NCBI GenBank assembly: GCA_014529385.2
Contig: CM043964.1
Coordinates: 133,766,420 to 133,830,419 of the forward strand
Origin: Adiantum capillus-veneris
Lineage: Eukaryota > Streptophyta > Polypodiopsida > Polypodiales > Pteridaceae
Length of the DNA stretch: 64,000 nucleotides
Direction: 5' to 3'
Translations under genes and position numbers: made by a program
Part shown: positions 21,708 to 31,655 of the stretch, piece by piece
Layout of the letters: every line of letters starts with the position of its first letter
Numbering within the stretch: the stretch's first letter is position 1
The notes under the pieces: model-generated
The model's input: the letters and a program-made list of their open reading frames with translations, nothing else
What the model was told of the DNA's origin: nothing
Databases searched by the model: none

Positions 21708-22930
21708 TCATGTTTTCATCTTGCCGTTTCGTCCACGTTCCTCAGCTGCTCTCGAACCCTCATGCATGTATTCATCCTTGTCGCTTTGTTCTTTCGGTGC
21801 CTTTTTAGGGCACTTCGCGGAGGGGTGCCCAGTTTCCCTGCATCCAAAGCACTTCCCCTCCTTGATGTAGAGAGCTCTCTCGCGAGGAGTGAGTTTGGGT
21901 CGTGCATCCTTTTCTTTCTTTTCTGGATTGCTCTTCCTCTTTCTACTTTCATTGTTCGAACTCTGTTTGGTCCTTTGCGTCATGATTTCATCTGTGGGGT
22001 AGGTCAAACTGCCTGAATGAATAGCAAAACCCCATTTCGCATGACTCATCAATTCCTGAATGGAATCAGACTTTTGTCCTAAGTAGTGATCTCGGATCTC
22101 TGTAGGAAGTCCCAAGGTAAACCGCTCAATCTGTTCTTTGAACGAGATCTTCTTAAATGAAGAGGCTGGTAGAAAAGAGCTCCAAAATCTCTCACAAAAT
22201 ACGTTCAATGTATCCTTCTTGGTCATCCGAAGATGGTTCCAAGCAGTTCGTATAACGCGTTCGTACTCTCGAGTCACCCAACAAGAAATAAAAAGCCTTT
22301 TAAATTTCAGCCATTTAACTGGTGCTGTCTTGTTCAATAGAAGCGTGGACCACCAAGTTCGAGCATTTCCCTTGAAGTGAGAAGTAGCCCTCCGCATCTT
22401 GGAGTGCTCTCAGTAACGCCCTCTAGAGAAAGCTATGTCAAACTGCTGTATGAAAGCCAAAGCCTTTGAAGCATCTCTATAACCAGAAACCATATCAAAT
22501 TTAATTGACTGTCCACCTTCTTTGAACTCTCGGACTTTCTTGCTTTTATCTTCCAGAAAGTCATACTGGTTGGATTTATAAAAATTCTTCTTCTTTGCAT
22601 AAAAGCTGATGTCGTCAAAGTCCGAACTATTCGAAGACGAGTCCTCTGTAGAACTACCAACAATTGGGCGAGGTTTAGACTTCTTTGCTTTTTTCTTACC
22701 CTTTCCGAAGCTTTGCTTTTTGCTTTGCTTTTTGCCTTTTCTGTCTTCTTCGCTCGAGTCAGAGGAGCTAGAAGAACTCGAAGAAGAAGAAGAAGAAGAA
22801 CTGGGCACTCCTTCAAATCAAACACGCTTCTTCTGCTCTCTTGCCGATGCAAATGTAGACTGACGACCCAAATAACCCGGGAAGTCAGTTCCTTTCTTCT
22901 GCTTTTTGTCGTGCTTTTCTACTTTGTTTG
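21708..22930 (-). pseudogene. Element A: gag, C-terminal part with zinc knuckle
   Basis: Frames 22397-21708 and 22808-22410 hold the retrotransposon gag fold (TWWSTLLLNK, VIRTAWNHLRMTKKDTLNVF) and a CCHC knuckle CFGCRETGHPSAKC. A run of 14 serines followed by acidic and lysine-rich residues lies at 22800-22690. The 5' part is separated by element B at 22931. Confidence 0.8.
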
Positions 22931-24163
22931 TGTCACATGACACATCCATCCCTATGTGTCCGTGGACAAGCTAGAGCATGACTAGGGTTCAGTTCAGTCA
23001 AGTCAGTCTAGAATAGACAGTGATATGGCACTTTTGTGAGTGTTCGCAGACCGTGCATGTCCAGACACTTAGATTAGATGCATATCCTCTGGTTGCACAA
23101 AGCATAAACATCAGATTACAGTCCAAATCCATCAGGAGCATTTTTACAATGCATAGACCTATTTTCCCTATTTTTGACATTTTTCACTTATTATTTTTAA
23201 GTGACTTGTTGGAAAGTAGGTAGGGCAATTTTGCTAAGTTGTATAAATAGAAACCTAGCGCTAACACTTTCTGACAGAAGAGGCAGTAGGAGCACCTTGC
23301 TCAACAGGCAACTTCTCAGCAAGACCAACCCCGCGACAACTCTGGCGTTTTCTCTCACCAGAAGGCCTAGCGTTTTTGTATCAGATCAGCCAACGTTTTT
23401 GCACTTGCAAATTCCCGGCCACAGAAGACAGCAGATAAGCCTAACGTTAGCAAATTCCCCACAGAAGACAACAAATTCCCTGGCGTTAGCAGATTCCACC
23501 GCAGATAGCAATTTTCAGCCCTAGCGTTTTTGAATCAACTTGAGACCATCACCGTTTTGAAGATCTTCACGACAAGACCTCTGACAGCATCAACGTTTTC
23601 AGTTTTCAGCACTCAGTACCCGCAGTAGAACCCTCAAACCTCGCATATCTCACCTTCCCGCAGCAGATCCTCGCGCACAATCACATCAACGAGCGTTTGC
23701 AGTTTCAGCCCGGAAAATGCAGATTTCAGCATCTACATTTTCAGGACGTCGTCGTTGCATTATCGTCATTGATATCGTCATCGACATAGAGTCAGAATTC
23801 AACAGATAGGAGATTTGCAGATTTTAGCCTTGGCATTTTCAGATTTTAAACGTCTCATCGTCGTCGACATCGTCGGCAAGTCCAAGCATTGTAGAGATTT
23901 GTGCAATCAATAGTAGACCGCTCTCGCCATAGAGAGTGGGGCCTTCGGAGGAGGGTGACAACTTTTATGGTGTCGTATCTTCTCTCTCTATATCTCAGTC
24001 TCAGCACCTTCATTCACAGTGTTCACCACTTTGTCTGTGTCCATTCCACTCTCTCACTAAAGGAACGAAAGGCTCTCCCTTTCGTAAGTAAAAGGAACCT
24101 TGAGCACAGTTCGGAGCACTCATCTTGAGCAAAGTTCAACATTCACTTCCGCTACACCTAACA
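22931..24163 (+). repeat. Element B 5' LTR
   Basis: TGTCACATGACACATCC... to ...CTACACCTAACA. Very similar to 26036-27264. Promoter-like ttgtataaatagaaacc at about 23240 gives a TATA box; many cagatcagcc-tagcgttttt-like short repeats follow downstream of it. Confidence 0.88.
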
Positions 24164-24176
24164 TTGGTATCAAAGC
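24164..24176 (+). promoter_or_regulatory. Element B primer-binding site
   Basis: TTGGTATCAAAGC directly after the LTR, the plant methionine-tRNA-type primer motif (TGGTATCAGAGC) with small changes. Confidence 0.7.
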
Positions 24177-24604
24177 TTTGGCAGTGTTCTGTATAACTCG
24201 AGGAAAGAACCACAGAACTTTTTTTGCTTATTGCGGTCGCATGTAACCCAAGTCCTCTTGGGAGTGTCGATTCCTAATCGTGTTTTTGAAGAGTGACAGG
24301 TAACCCAAGAAAGAAGGGCTTGTCCAGCCTCCCCTTGTGCCTCTTTTCACTCATTGAGAGCGGACCGTGCACTTAGCGGCCGGCCAATCGACGTGAGGTG
24401 GGAAAAAGCAACCTTGGTGTGAGCGGCAGGACGCCAAGGGGTGCGCCCGGGGAAAAGAGCAAAACTCGGGTGAAGAGAAGATCCTTCTCTAACACTGATT
24501 GCAAGCGAAAGAAGAACCTCAAGACCCGCAAGAACCTCAAGAACTCAAAAACCCCAAGAACCAAGACCGCCAAGAATCCAAGTTCCTTGTGAACTTAAGA
24601 TGGA

Positions 24605-25895
24605 ATGGATACTTCGCTTGGAGGTGATGAGCATGAGAGAGGCGAAGAAGAATTTTTCCCACCAGGAGGTTTTTTCGACCCTCTCCCTTCCCCATCTACG
24701 CCAAGGATTGCACTAACTCCTATGAAGGAGTTGCCGCAATTGTTTATGGACAGGAAGTTAGAACACGAAGAAAGAAGGGGCAGCCATAGATCGTGACTAC
24801 GAAGAAAGAAGGGCAGCCATAGATCGTGAATACGACGCAAGAATGGAAGCCATAGAGCGTGAGCACGAGCGCAAGAACAAAGAAAGACAAGCAAGATTTG
24901 ATCGCGAGAACAGAGCAAGAATGCAAGAGATGTTGCGACTCTTTTCTCAAGTGCAGGCGCACTTTGCACAGAATCAGGAAAAGGAGACTCTCATGCCTCT
25001 ACTTCTCCAAAGCAAGACACACATGATTTGCATGATAATGATAAGCATGAAGAATTGCATGACAATGACAAGCATAATGATTTGTATGATCAAGACGTGA
25101 TTGTTCACAAGGATGATGGTTTAGTTGATACTTTTTCTAGTGAAGCTAACTTCATTGCAGATTCAATCGATCACGAAGAACCGATCTTGGCTCTCAAGTC
25201 GAGGTCCAAAGAACCCACACAGGAAGATTCGACCAATCAGGAAGAACCGATCTTGGCTCTCGAGCCTAGGTCCAAAGAATCCCCACAGGAAGTATTATGT
25301 GTTCGAATGGTTAGTCAGCACGCATTGTTCGAGTGTTTCATCCGTGCTCGTTTCCTGTATTTTACTCAGCGTCTTTATGTGATCCCATGACATATTGTAC
25401 GTTGAGCATGTTTCACTCATGAATGAGCACGGATGTATGCAGATTTCTCATGAAAAGCTGAAAAGCATGCATTCAAGGAAGTCACATTCCACGTCTCTTC
25501 CTTGGCATGACACAGTCGTAGAAAGAGCACAAGACGAATTGAGCTTCAAGAATCAGCATTTCCATTGTGATTTGCCACGGTTAATTGATTTAGATCGAAA
25601 AGTCAAGATTCGACCCCATTGTTTGCGTGTATTTGATGAACGGTTTGACAATCCGTCACTTTGTTCATCTACATTGCATGCACAGTTTTTTCGAAGGAAT
25701 AGAATTTTTCCACTCACTTTACATGGAATGGGTATGTTCATGTTTTTGTGTTGGAAGTGGTTTCAGGAATTTTCAGCCATGAAGATTCTTGAAGAAGGAA
25801 GAAGCATGACTATAGACGAAGTAGAAGCTGGAAGAAGCCATAGAAGATTGTCGCTTTCGGCGCGGCCCAAAGAAGAAGGCATTGCAGACCTTTAA
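24605..25895 (+). pseudogene. Element B internal coding region, unrecognised charged coiled-coil protein
   Basis: Best reading starts MDTSLGGDEHERGEEEFFPP at 24605, 5 bases after an out-of-frame ATG. With one extra G skipped near 24780 it continues into 11-residue repeats (RAAIDRDYEER, RAAIDREYDAR, MEAIEREHERK). These alternating Glu/Arg/Lys helices look like a single-helix or coiled-coil segment. Then come HDNDKHEEL repeats and two copies of EEPILAL-RSKE (63 bp duplication at about 25176 and 25240), a stop near 25388, and a Cys/His-poor C-terminal frame (25395-25895). I do not recognise the protein. Position suggests a gag-like structural role, but no CCHC knuckle or protease motif is seen. 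Confidence 0.5.
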
Positions 25896-26021
25896 GAAGT
25901 TCAAGTATCGCACAACCCACACATCAGAGTGGGCCGGTGAAGAGTCCTTCCCAGGATTCCGGATGTTGTTGGCAATCTCCCTCGACGCCATACAGTTTGG
26001 TATCAGTACCTCACTTTGAAA

Positions 26022-26035
26022 AGAAAAGGAGGGGA
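26022..26035 (+). promoter_or_regulatory. Element B polypurine tract
   Basis: AAGAAAAGGAGGGGA-type purine run immediately before the 3' LTR, the plus-strand primer of reverse transcription. Confidence 0.75.
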
Positions 26036-27264
26036 TGTCAAGTGACACATCCACCCCTATGTGTCCGTGGACAAGCTACAGCATGACCAGGGTTCAGTTC
26101 AGTCAAGTCAGTCTAGAATAGACAGTGATATGGCACTTTTGTGAGTCTGTTCGCAGACCGTGCATGTCCAGACACTTAGATTAGATGCATATCCTCTGGT
26201 TGCACACAGTATGATCATCAGATTACAATCAGAACCCATCAAGAACATGTTTACAGTGCATAGACCTATTTTCCCTATTTTTGACATTTTTCACTTATTA
26301 TTTTTAAGTGACTTTTGTTGAAAAGTAGGTAGGGCAATTTTGCTAAGTTGTATAAATAGAAACCTAGCGCTAGCACTTTCTGATAGAAGAGGTAGCAGGA
26401 GCACCTTGCTCAACAGGCAACTTCTCAGCAAGACCAACCCCGCGACAACTCTGGTGTTTTCTCTCACTAGAAGGCCTAGCGTTTTTGCATCAAATCAGCC
26501 AGCATTTTTGCACTTGCAAAAACCCGGCCACAGAAGACAGCAGATCAGCCTAGCGTTAGCAAATTCCCCACAGAAGACATCAGATTCCCTGGCGTTAGCA
26601 GATTTCACCGCAGATAGCAGTTTTCAGTCCTAGCGTTTTTGAATCAACCTGAGACCATCACCGTTTTGCAAATCTTCGCGACAAGACCTCAAACAGCATC
26701 AGCATTTTCAGTTTTCAGCACTCAATACCCGCAGTAGAACCCCCAAACCTCGCAGACCTCACCTTCCCGCAGCAGATCCTCACCGCACGGTCACATCAAC
26801 GAACGTTTGCAGTTTCAGCCCGGAAAACGCAGATTTCAGCATCTGCATTTTCAGCGCGTTGCCGTCGCATCGTCGTCATCGACATAGAGTCAGAATTCAG
26901 CAGATAGAAGATTTGCGGATTTCAGCCTTGGCATTTTCAGATTTCAACCGTCTCGTCGTCGTCGACATCGTCGGCAAGTCCAAGCATTGTAGAGATTTGT
27001 GCAATCAATAGTAGACCGCTCTCGCCATAGAGAGTGGGGCCTTCGGAGGAGGGTTTGACAACTTTTCTGATGTGGTATTCTTCTCTCTCTATATCTCAGT
27101 CTCAGCACCTTCATTCACAGTGTTCACCACTTTGTTTGTGCCCATTGCACTCTCTCACTAAAGGAACAAAAGGCTCTCCCTTACGTAAGTAAAAGGAACC
27201 TTGAGCACAGTTCGGAGCACTCATCTTGAGCAAAGTTCAACATTCACTTCTGCAGCACCTAACA
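26036..27264 (+). repeat. Element B 3' LTR
   Basis: TGTCAAGTGACACATCC... to ...GCACCTAACA. Near-copy of the 5' LTR with scattered substitutions and small gaps. Confidence 0.88.
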
Positions 27265-27626
27265 TTTTGCGCGTCAAAAAGCTGAGAAATCCGTGCATCA
27301 ACCACCTCTTCTAATTCTTGCTTTGTATACATCCTTGGAGTAGGAGGTTTCTTCAGTGCCCGTTTGAGGGGTGGTTCTGTGGTTTGCCGCCACTGTGAAT
27401 GCACCTCGTCGAAGGAGGTCTGGTTCATAAATTTTGCAAATTTCGAGTCTTTCGTAAAATTTAGCATCATCTTTGTTGCGTCGCCGATCAATCGTCGACG
27501 CTCCATCTCTTCGAGCTCCGCATGGGTAGGCGGAGGCGGACCATACTCCTCACGTGAATCCTCTTCGTGATCTCTTCCCGCATCTCCGGATACAAAGGAA
27601 ATCGACTGATCTCTGCTTGAATCCAT
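27265..27626 (-). pseudogene. Element A: gag, N-terminal part
   Basis: Starts MDSSRDQSISFVSGDAGRD at 27626, 46 bases inside the primer site. It carries an acidic, proline-rich N-terminus (REEYGPPPPTHAELEEMERR) and an Arg/Lys segment, and ends at ISQLFDAQ where element B is inserted. The last residues of the uninterrupted frame beyond 27265 come from B's LTR and are not gag. Confidence 0.75.
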
Positions 27627-27671
27627 AAGTGCCGCGTAAAAAGGATCGGATTTCCCGATAGAAGAGAAATC

Positions 27672-27690
27672 AATTGTGCTCTAATACCAG
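27672..27690 (-). promoter_or_regulatory. Element A primer-binding site
   Basis: On the minus strand CTGGTATTAGAGCACAATT follows the LTR end GTCTGTTACA. It matches the common methionine-tRNA primer motif TGGTATCAGAGC with one C-to-T change. Confidence 0.75.
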
Positions 27691-28257
27691 TGTAACAGAC
27701 TTGGACACTCCAAGTCGAGATTCTACTGCAACACGACAGGAATTCACTTCAAAACAGTTCACAATTGATTCGACACAGCCCGGCGGAGTTCCGTGCCTAG
27801 AGATATTGGCCCCAAAGACTAGCGCCCCTTTCGGTATTTCTTTTTGTATTAATATGCAATTCAAAGTACAAGTACAAGGGAGTGGCCGGGACTCACTCTC
27901 AGACTCTGCGTCCAGATGCTCTGAGAAGTGAGAGCCTAAGCCACTACTATATAGGTTTACAAGGGATGCTAAAAGCAGAGCCCCAAAAGCTTGAAAATCA
28001 AAAGCCTGTTCTCTCTCTCACAAGCTTTCTTGAGCAAATAAAGCAAAAGCTCTTTCTCAGCTGCCTTGCGTAGCCAAAAAGCAGCCCAAAATCTGTCGTA
28101 CTGCCACGTGGCTAACTGTTCGCAAATGGCGCCGCGTTTTTTGCAGTGAATCCCGGAGAGCAGTACGTTGCCAGCCACATCAGTATTTCAACGGGGGTTC
28201 TTGCAAGAGAGGGTGTGTGTGTGTGAACTGGGTAGCCACATCACCAATTTTGTGACA
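27691..28257 (-). repeat. Element A 5' LTR
   Basis: 567 bp, TG...CA ends (TGTCACAAAATTGGTG to GTCTGTTACA in element orientation). Contains the gagagagaacaggcttttg and aagcttttggggctc block shared with the 3' LTR. Confidence 0.88.
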
Positions 28258-29062
28258 GTCAGAATTTACAAGATTTGCAAATTTCAGCCCCTAGCGTTTT
28301 CAGTTTTCAGCCCACCTCGTCGTCATCATCATCGTAGTTGACATCATCGGCAAGTCCATTGCATTTAGACCATTGTACGAGGATTGTACAATCAATAGCA
28401 TAGACCTCTCTCGCCATAGAGAGTAGGGCCCTTGGAGGAGAGTTTGACAACATTCTAGTGTCGTATTCTTCTCTCTCAGTCTCAGCACCTTCATTCACAT
28501 TGTTTACCACTTTGTTTCTGATCATTTGCACTCTCTCACTAAAGGGACGGAAGGCTCTCCCTTCCGTAAGTAAAAGGAACCCTTGAGCAGAGTTCGGAGC
28601 ACTCATCATGAGCAAAGTTCAACATTCACTTCCGCTACACCTTACAAGCACTCACCGCCATTTTCATCCCTCAACACCTTCATCATCAGCACCAGCGTTT
28701 TCAGCCTACAACGTCAGATCAGCCCTAGCGTTTTGGATCAGATTCAGCCCGAGCGTTTATGCAGCAAATCAGCCAGCGTTTTTGCATTAGATTCAGCCCC
28801 AACGTTTTTACGACAGATCAGGTAGCGTTATTGCATGAAGCATCAGCATGAAGTATTCAGCATTTAGCCATTGTATCAGCATTTGTGCAAGTAATTAAAG
28901 CAAGTACTTGCTTTGGCTGTCGTCTCGCTTTTCTCTCTCTTTCTGCCTCTCTCTCTCATTGTTTTCAGTACTCTCAGTTGAAGTAAAGTAACCTTGTGTT
29001 TGTGCGAAGTACTAGATCCGAGTTAAAATCCTTAAACCCTTCCGTTGCATCTGACATCCAAT
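28258..29062 (+). mobile_element. LTR fragments of the element B family
   Basis: 28258-28645 matches the last 370 bp of element B's LTR (gtcagaattt to cgctacacctta). 28646-29062 is a second, more distant LTR-like block with repeated cagatcagcc and agcgttttt units, ending near ctgaca at 29055. No internal genes. Confidence 0.65.
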
Positions 29063-29189
29063 GTGGGTTATCCTTCAACATTTTCCGCACGCCCCAATGG
29101 AAAAAAACTATGCGCACCATTTCTCATGACTGAGGGTCCCACATATGAGACCATGCGCACCAATGGTCTTCGAACGGAGAAGGAGAATG

Positions 29190-29695
29190 TAGAACAACAG
29201 GAGATGAGTTTCCAAAGATTGTTTGGACACCATGTGCTTCTTATAACCTCGACATTTTGATTGAAGACATTAAAAACTTGATTTGATCAATGACATCTTT
29301 TCAAGAGCCAATAGTATAGTAAATTTTATCACCAAGCGGCCCAATATCCTTAGCATGTTCAAGGCGCACAGTGATTATGAACTCTTACCGCCCTCTAGGA
29401 CATGATTTACATATATGTTCGTTTTGGTGGAGAGGATTAAAAGAGCTCCCTCATGAACAGTGAATGGAAGGCGTGGAATATGAATGCAACATCAAAGTCC
29501 CATGCATTTCGCCACATGGTCATCAACGAAAGTCAGTGGCAAGATGCAGAGGCTCTTGTGAAAGTGCTCAGCCCTATCTATAGTGTTTTAAGCCTGACAG
29601 ATATGGACGACAGCACTATGGGACCTTTGTATGAGTTTATGGACAAAATTGGGGAATCCCTTGATGCACAAACTTCTTTATCACAAGAAAAGTAA
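29190..29695 (+). pseudogene. hAT-like (DUF659/BED-type) transposase remnant
   Basis: Several frames give, in order, WTPCASYNLDILIEDIKNL, SIVNFITKRPNILSMFKAHS, DYELLPPSRT and, in an open frame from 29453, SEWKAWNMNATSKSHAFRHMV then INESQWQDAEALVKVLSPIY and MGPLYEFMDKIGE. This order matches the central catalytic and helical part of plant hAT-type transposase-derived proteins. Stops and frameshifts make it non-functional. Assignment is from remembered family patterns. Confidence 0.5.
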
Positions 29696-30139
29696 ATTAC
29701 TATTCTCTCACTTTTCTTGAACCTCCTAATCTCTAAATCTTAAGATTGATATCTTTGTCTTTGTAGAGTTACAACTGTAAGAGACATATGGAACCGCCAA
29801 TGGAATTGATTTCTTAGGCTGATTCATGCTGTTAGTCATGTCCTACACTCTTGTCGAGATCAGAGGACCCCTCCGAGAGACTCAACTTCCGCCTCTCTTG
29901 GTGGGAGATGTATGGCATTGCTACTCTTGAGTTGGTATGAATCATAAAGAAACAATGATACACAAGATCATCGCTATGGCTTGCATTTTTATCGAGACGC
30001 ATTGCCATGAGAGTTCTCTCACAAGATTGCAATTCTAGCAACACCACCATCAGGGCTAGAAACCCCACCTTGTTCATAGCGCAGTGCTCCCTTCATCAGC
30101 TCTTAGAGTTAGCAAATAGCAGCCTTTCAAAGACGTAAA

Positions 30140-30144
<5 letters not shown>

Positions 30145-30232
<88 letters not shown>

Positions 30233-30244
30233 TTTTTTTTTTTT
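30145..30244. repeat. (TC)n tract followed by poly-T
   Basis: About 42 TC units, then about 16 T. Confidence 0.97.
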
Positions 30245-30836
30245 GAGGATGGAGGGTGGTTCTCCTTTCTCGTTCTGACAGGTCTAGTAAAAGCAAGAAG
30301 AAAAAGCGAGAATAATCCTCCCAAGAGGTGCTTGCTGTTTAAGAGTCTACAACATATCCAGTTTACTCCTCAAGCAAAAAGGGGAGCAACAGTGTAATCA
30401 AGCTATGTTTTTCTGCTTTACAGCACAAAATGACAGGAGAAGAGCATGCCAAGAGCATAAAAACTAGCAACCACACATTAACCAGGATTAACCTTCACAA
30501 ACCGGTATCATCAGGTGCTTACCTCAAGGCCCAGCAGATCTAGTCAAATTACCAGAACCTCAGTCATTGAATTGCAAAGAAGGAGCACAGAATCATGTCT
30601 AACAAGAAGTACGCCAGAAAGTATAGCCATGGTCTTAGGCCTTGCCATGCTTGTTAGTATCAAGAACAAATTTTTCTAGCAGTTTCCAAAGGACATCAGA
30701 TTCATAATGCCAGCAATCAGAGTTTATTAGAGCGAAACACCGATCAGGTCACATAATCAACATAAGCTGAAGGGCTGGCGAAAGTGGCCAGTGCCAGTAA
30801 GAGAAATAAGACAGTGGGCGAAGTGAATTGCCTCAC
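30245..30836. other. Unassigned, possible first intron of the orphan exon
   Basis: No coding or repeat signal beyond isolated splice-like motifs (such as a minus-strand CTTGAG-GTAAGC near 30533). Confidence 0.35.
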
Positions 30837-31120
30837 CATTTAATAGCTCTTCTCCTTCCCCGTCCAGGGGTAGCCGCAGGTAACAATCCACACGCCATCA
30901 TGAGTCGAGAAGCTCTTACCCCGCCCAAAGCGCAGAAGGCGGTTCCCTGTGTCTGTGTAAAATCAGGCGCGAGTCGTGGGTATTTAGCACAGAGAGAGGT
31001 AGAGAAGAGACGGAAAGCTGACAAGCTCTGCGTGAGGAGGGCGATGGAGACGAGAAAGAGGCAGCAGCGTGGAGCAGTGCTCCACCAAAAAAAAAAAAAA
31101 ATCTGTACCACTGTGAAATC
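30837..31120 (-). other. Candidate first exon of an unknown gene
   Basis: Minus strand: a pyrimidine-rich leader (CTCTTTCTCGTCTCCATCG), then ATGATG at 30901 reading MMACGLLPAATPGRGRRRAIK, followed by a good donor ATG-GTGAGG at 30836. This block is more GC-rich than its surroundings and looks like a real 5' UTR with a start exon, possibly an organelle-targeting peptide (Arg/Ala-rich). No continuation was found downstream, where only repeats lie. It could be a broken gene or chance. Confidence 0.25.
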
Positions 31121-31559
31121 GAAAAAGGTTCCAAATATGCCAAGTTTTCCCCCTCGACATACCGGTTGTTACGCTAGGTGAAAAGTACAGGCCCTCCATT
31201 AAATGTCAATGGTGGGTTTCCTTTTCTACACCAAAGAAAGGACACACACGGTGACACAGCCTTGAGGCAATAGCACTAAGCAGTCTAAGAGCTGTCGAGC
31301 GAAGCAAGGCTTACCCCCGCCATTCAAATCTAGCTCCGCGAATATCAACAAAGGTGGGAATTCCTTCTTCTTCCCTGCTAAAGAGAGCTCACGCCCTTGT
31401 CCATAGCATGCGAAACTGCGCTGAGATGTACGGTGATTGGACAAATGCCAATACACCAAAATTTAGCTTCTACTTGTTTTGTCTACACCGCTTGCTTTGC
31501 ATGTTACTTCGTGTGAGACGGAGAAGCTTGAAGGAACAATGCTAGAAAAACATATTATT

Positions 31560-31655
31560 GCATGGGAGTGCCGGCAGTAAGATGGTGTTGAACCCACATC
31601 TTTCTCATTCAACGAAAGGTATGTCAACCACTAAGCTGGCATGGCCTTTGTGAAA
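31560..31655 (-). ncRNA. tRNA-like sequence, tRNA pseudogene or SINE head
   Basis: On the minus strand, AGCTTAGTGGTTGAC (31640-31626) fits a Pol III A box (TRGCNNAGTGG-like) and GGTTCAACACC (31594-31584) fits a B box (GGTTCGANTCC) with two changes, about 41 bases apart as in tRNAs. Between them CTTTC and GAAAG could form an anticodon stem, but the loop is 9 bases. No CCA or clear poly-A tail. A tRNA-derived SINE is the likeliest reading. Confidence 0.35.

Larger units (their letters stand above)
22931..27264 (+). mobile_element. Element B: non-autonomous LTR retrotransposon inserted in gag of A
   Basis: Two long LTRs (22931-24163 and 26036-27264) enclose only 1.87 kb. A primer site TTGGTATCAAAGC follows the 5' LTR and a purine tract AAAAGGAGGGGA precedes the 3' LTR. 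The flanks GTTTG (22926-22930) and TTTTG (27265-27269) differ at one base, consistent with a mutated 5 bp target duplication. The gag of A stops at 27265 (QLFDAQ) and resumes at 22930 (KVEKHDKKQK). No protease, RT or integrase is encoded, so it needs another element's enzymes. Confidence 0.85.
15287..28257 (-). mobile_element. Element A: Ty3/gypsy chromovirus with nested insertions
   Basis: A minus-strand LTR retrotransposon: 5' LTR 27691-28257, primer site 27672-27690, gag, protease, reverse transcriptase, RNase H, integrase, chromodomain, then a purine tract (complement of tacccccctctt at 17870) and the 3' LTR ending at 15287. LTR ends are TG...CA. Element B is inserted in gag and LINE-2 in the 3' LTR. 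Stops and frameshifts in every gene show that it is dead. The flanking 5 bp (CCTAG and GTCAG) do not match, so its target duplication is not intact. Confidence 0.88.
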
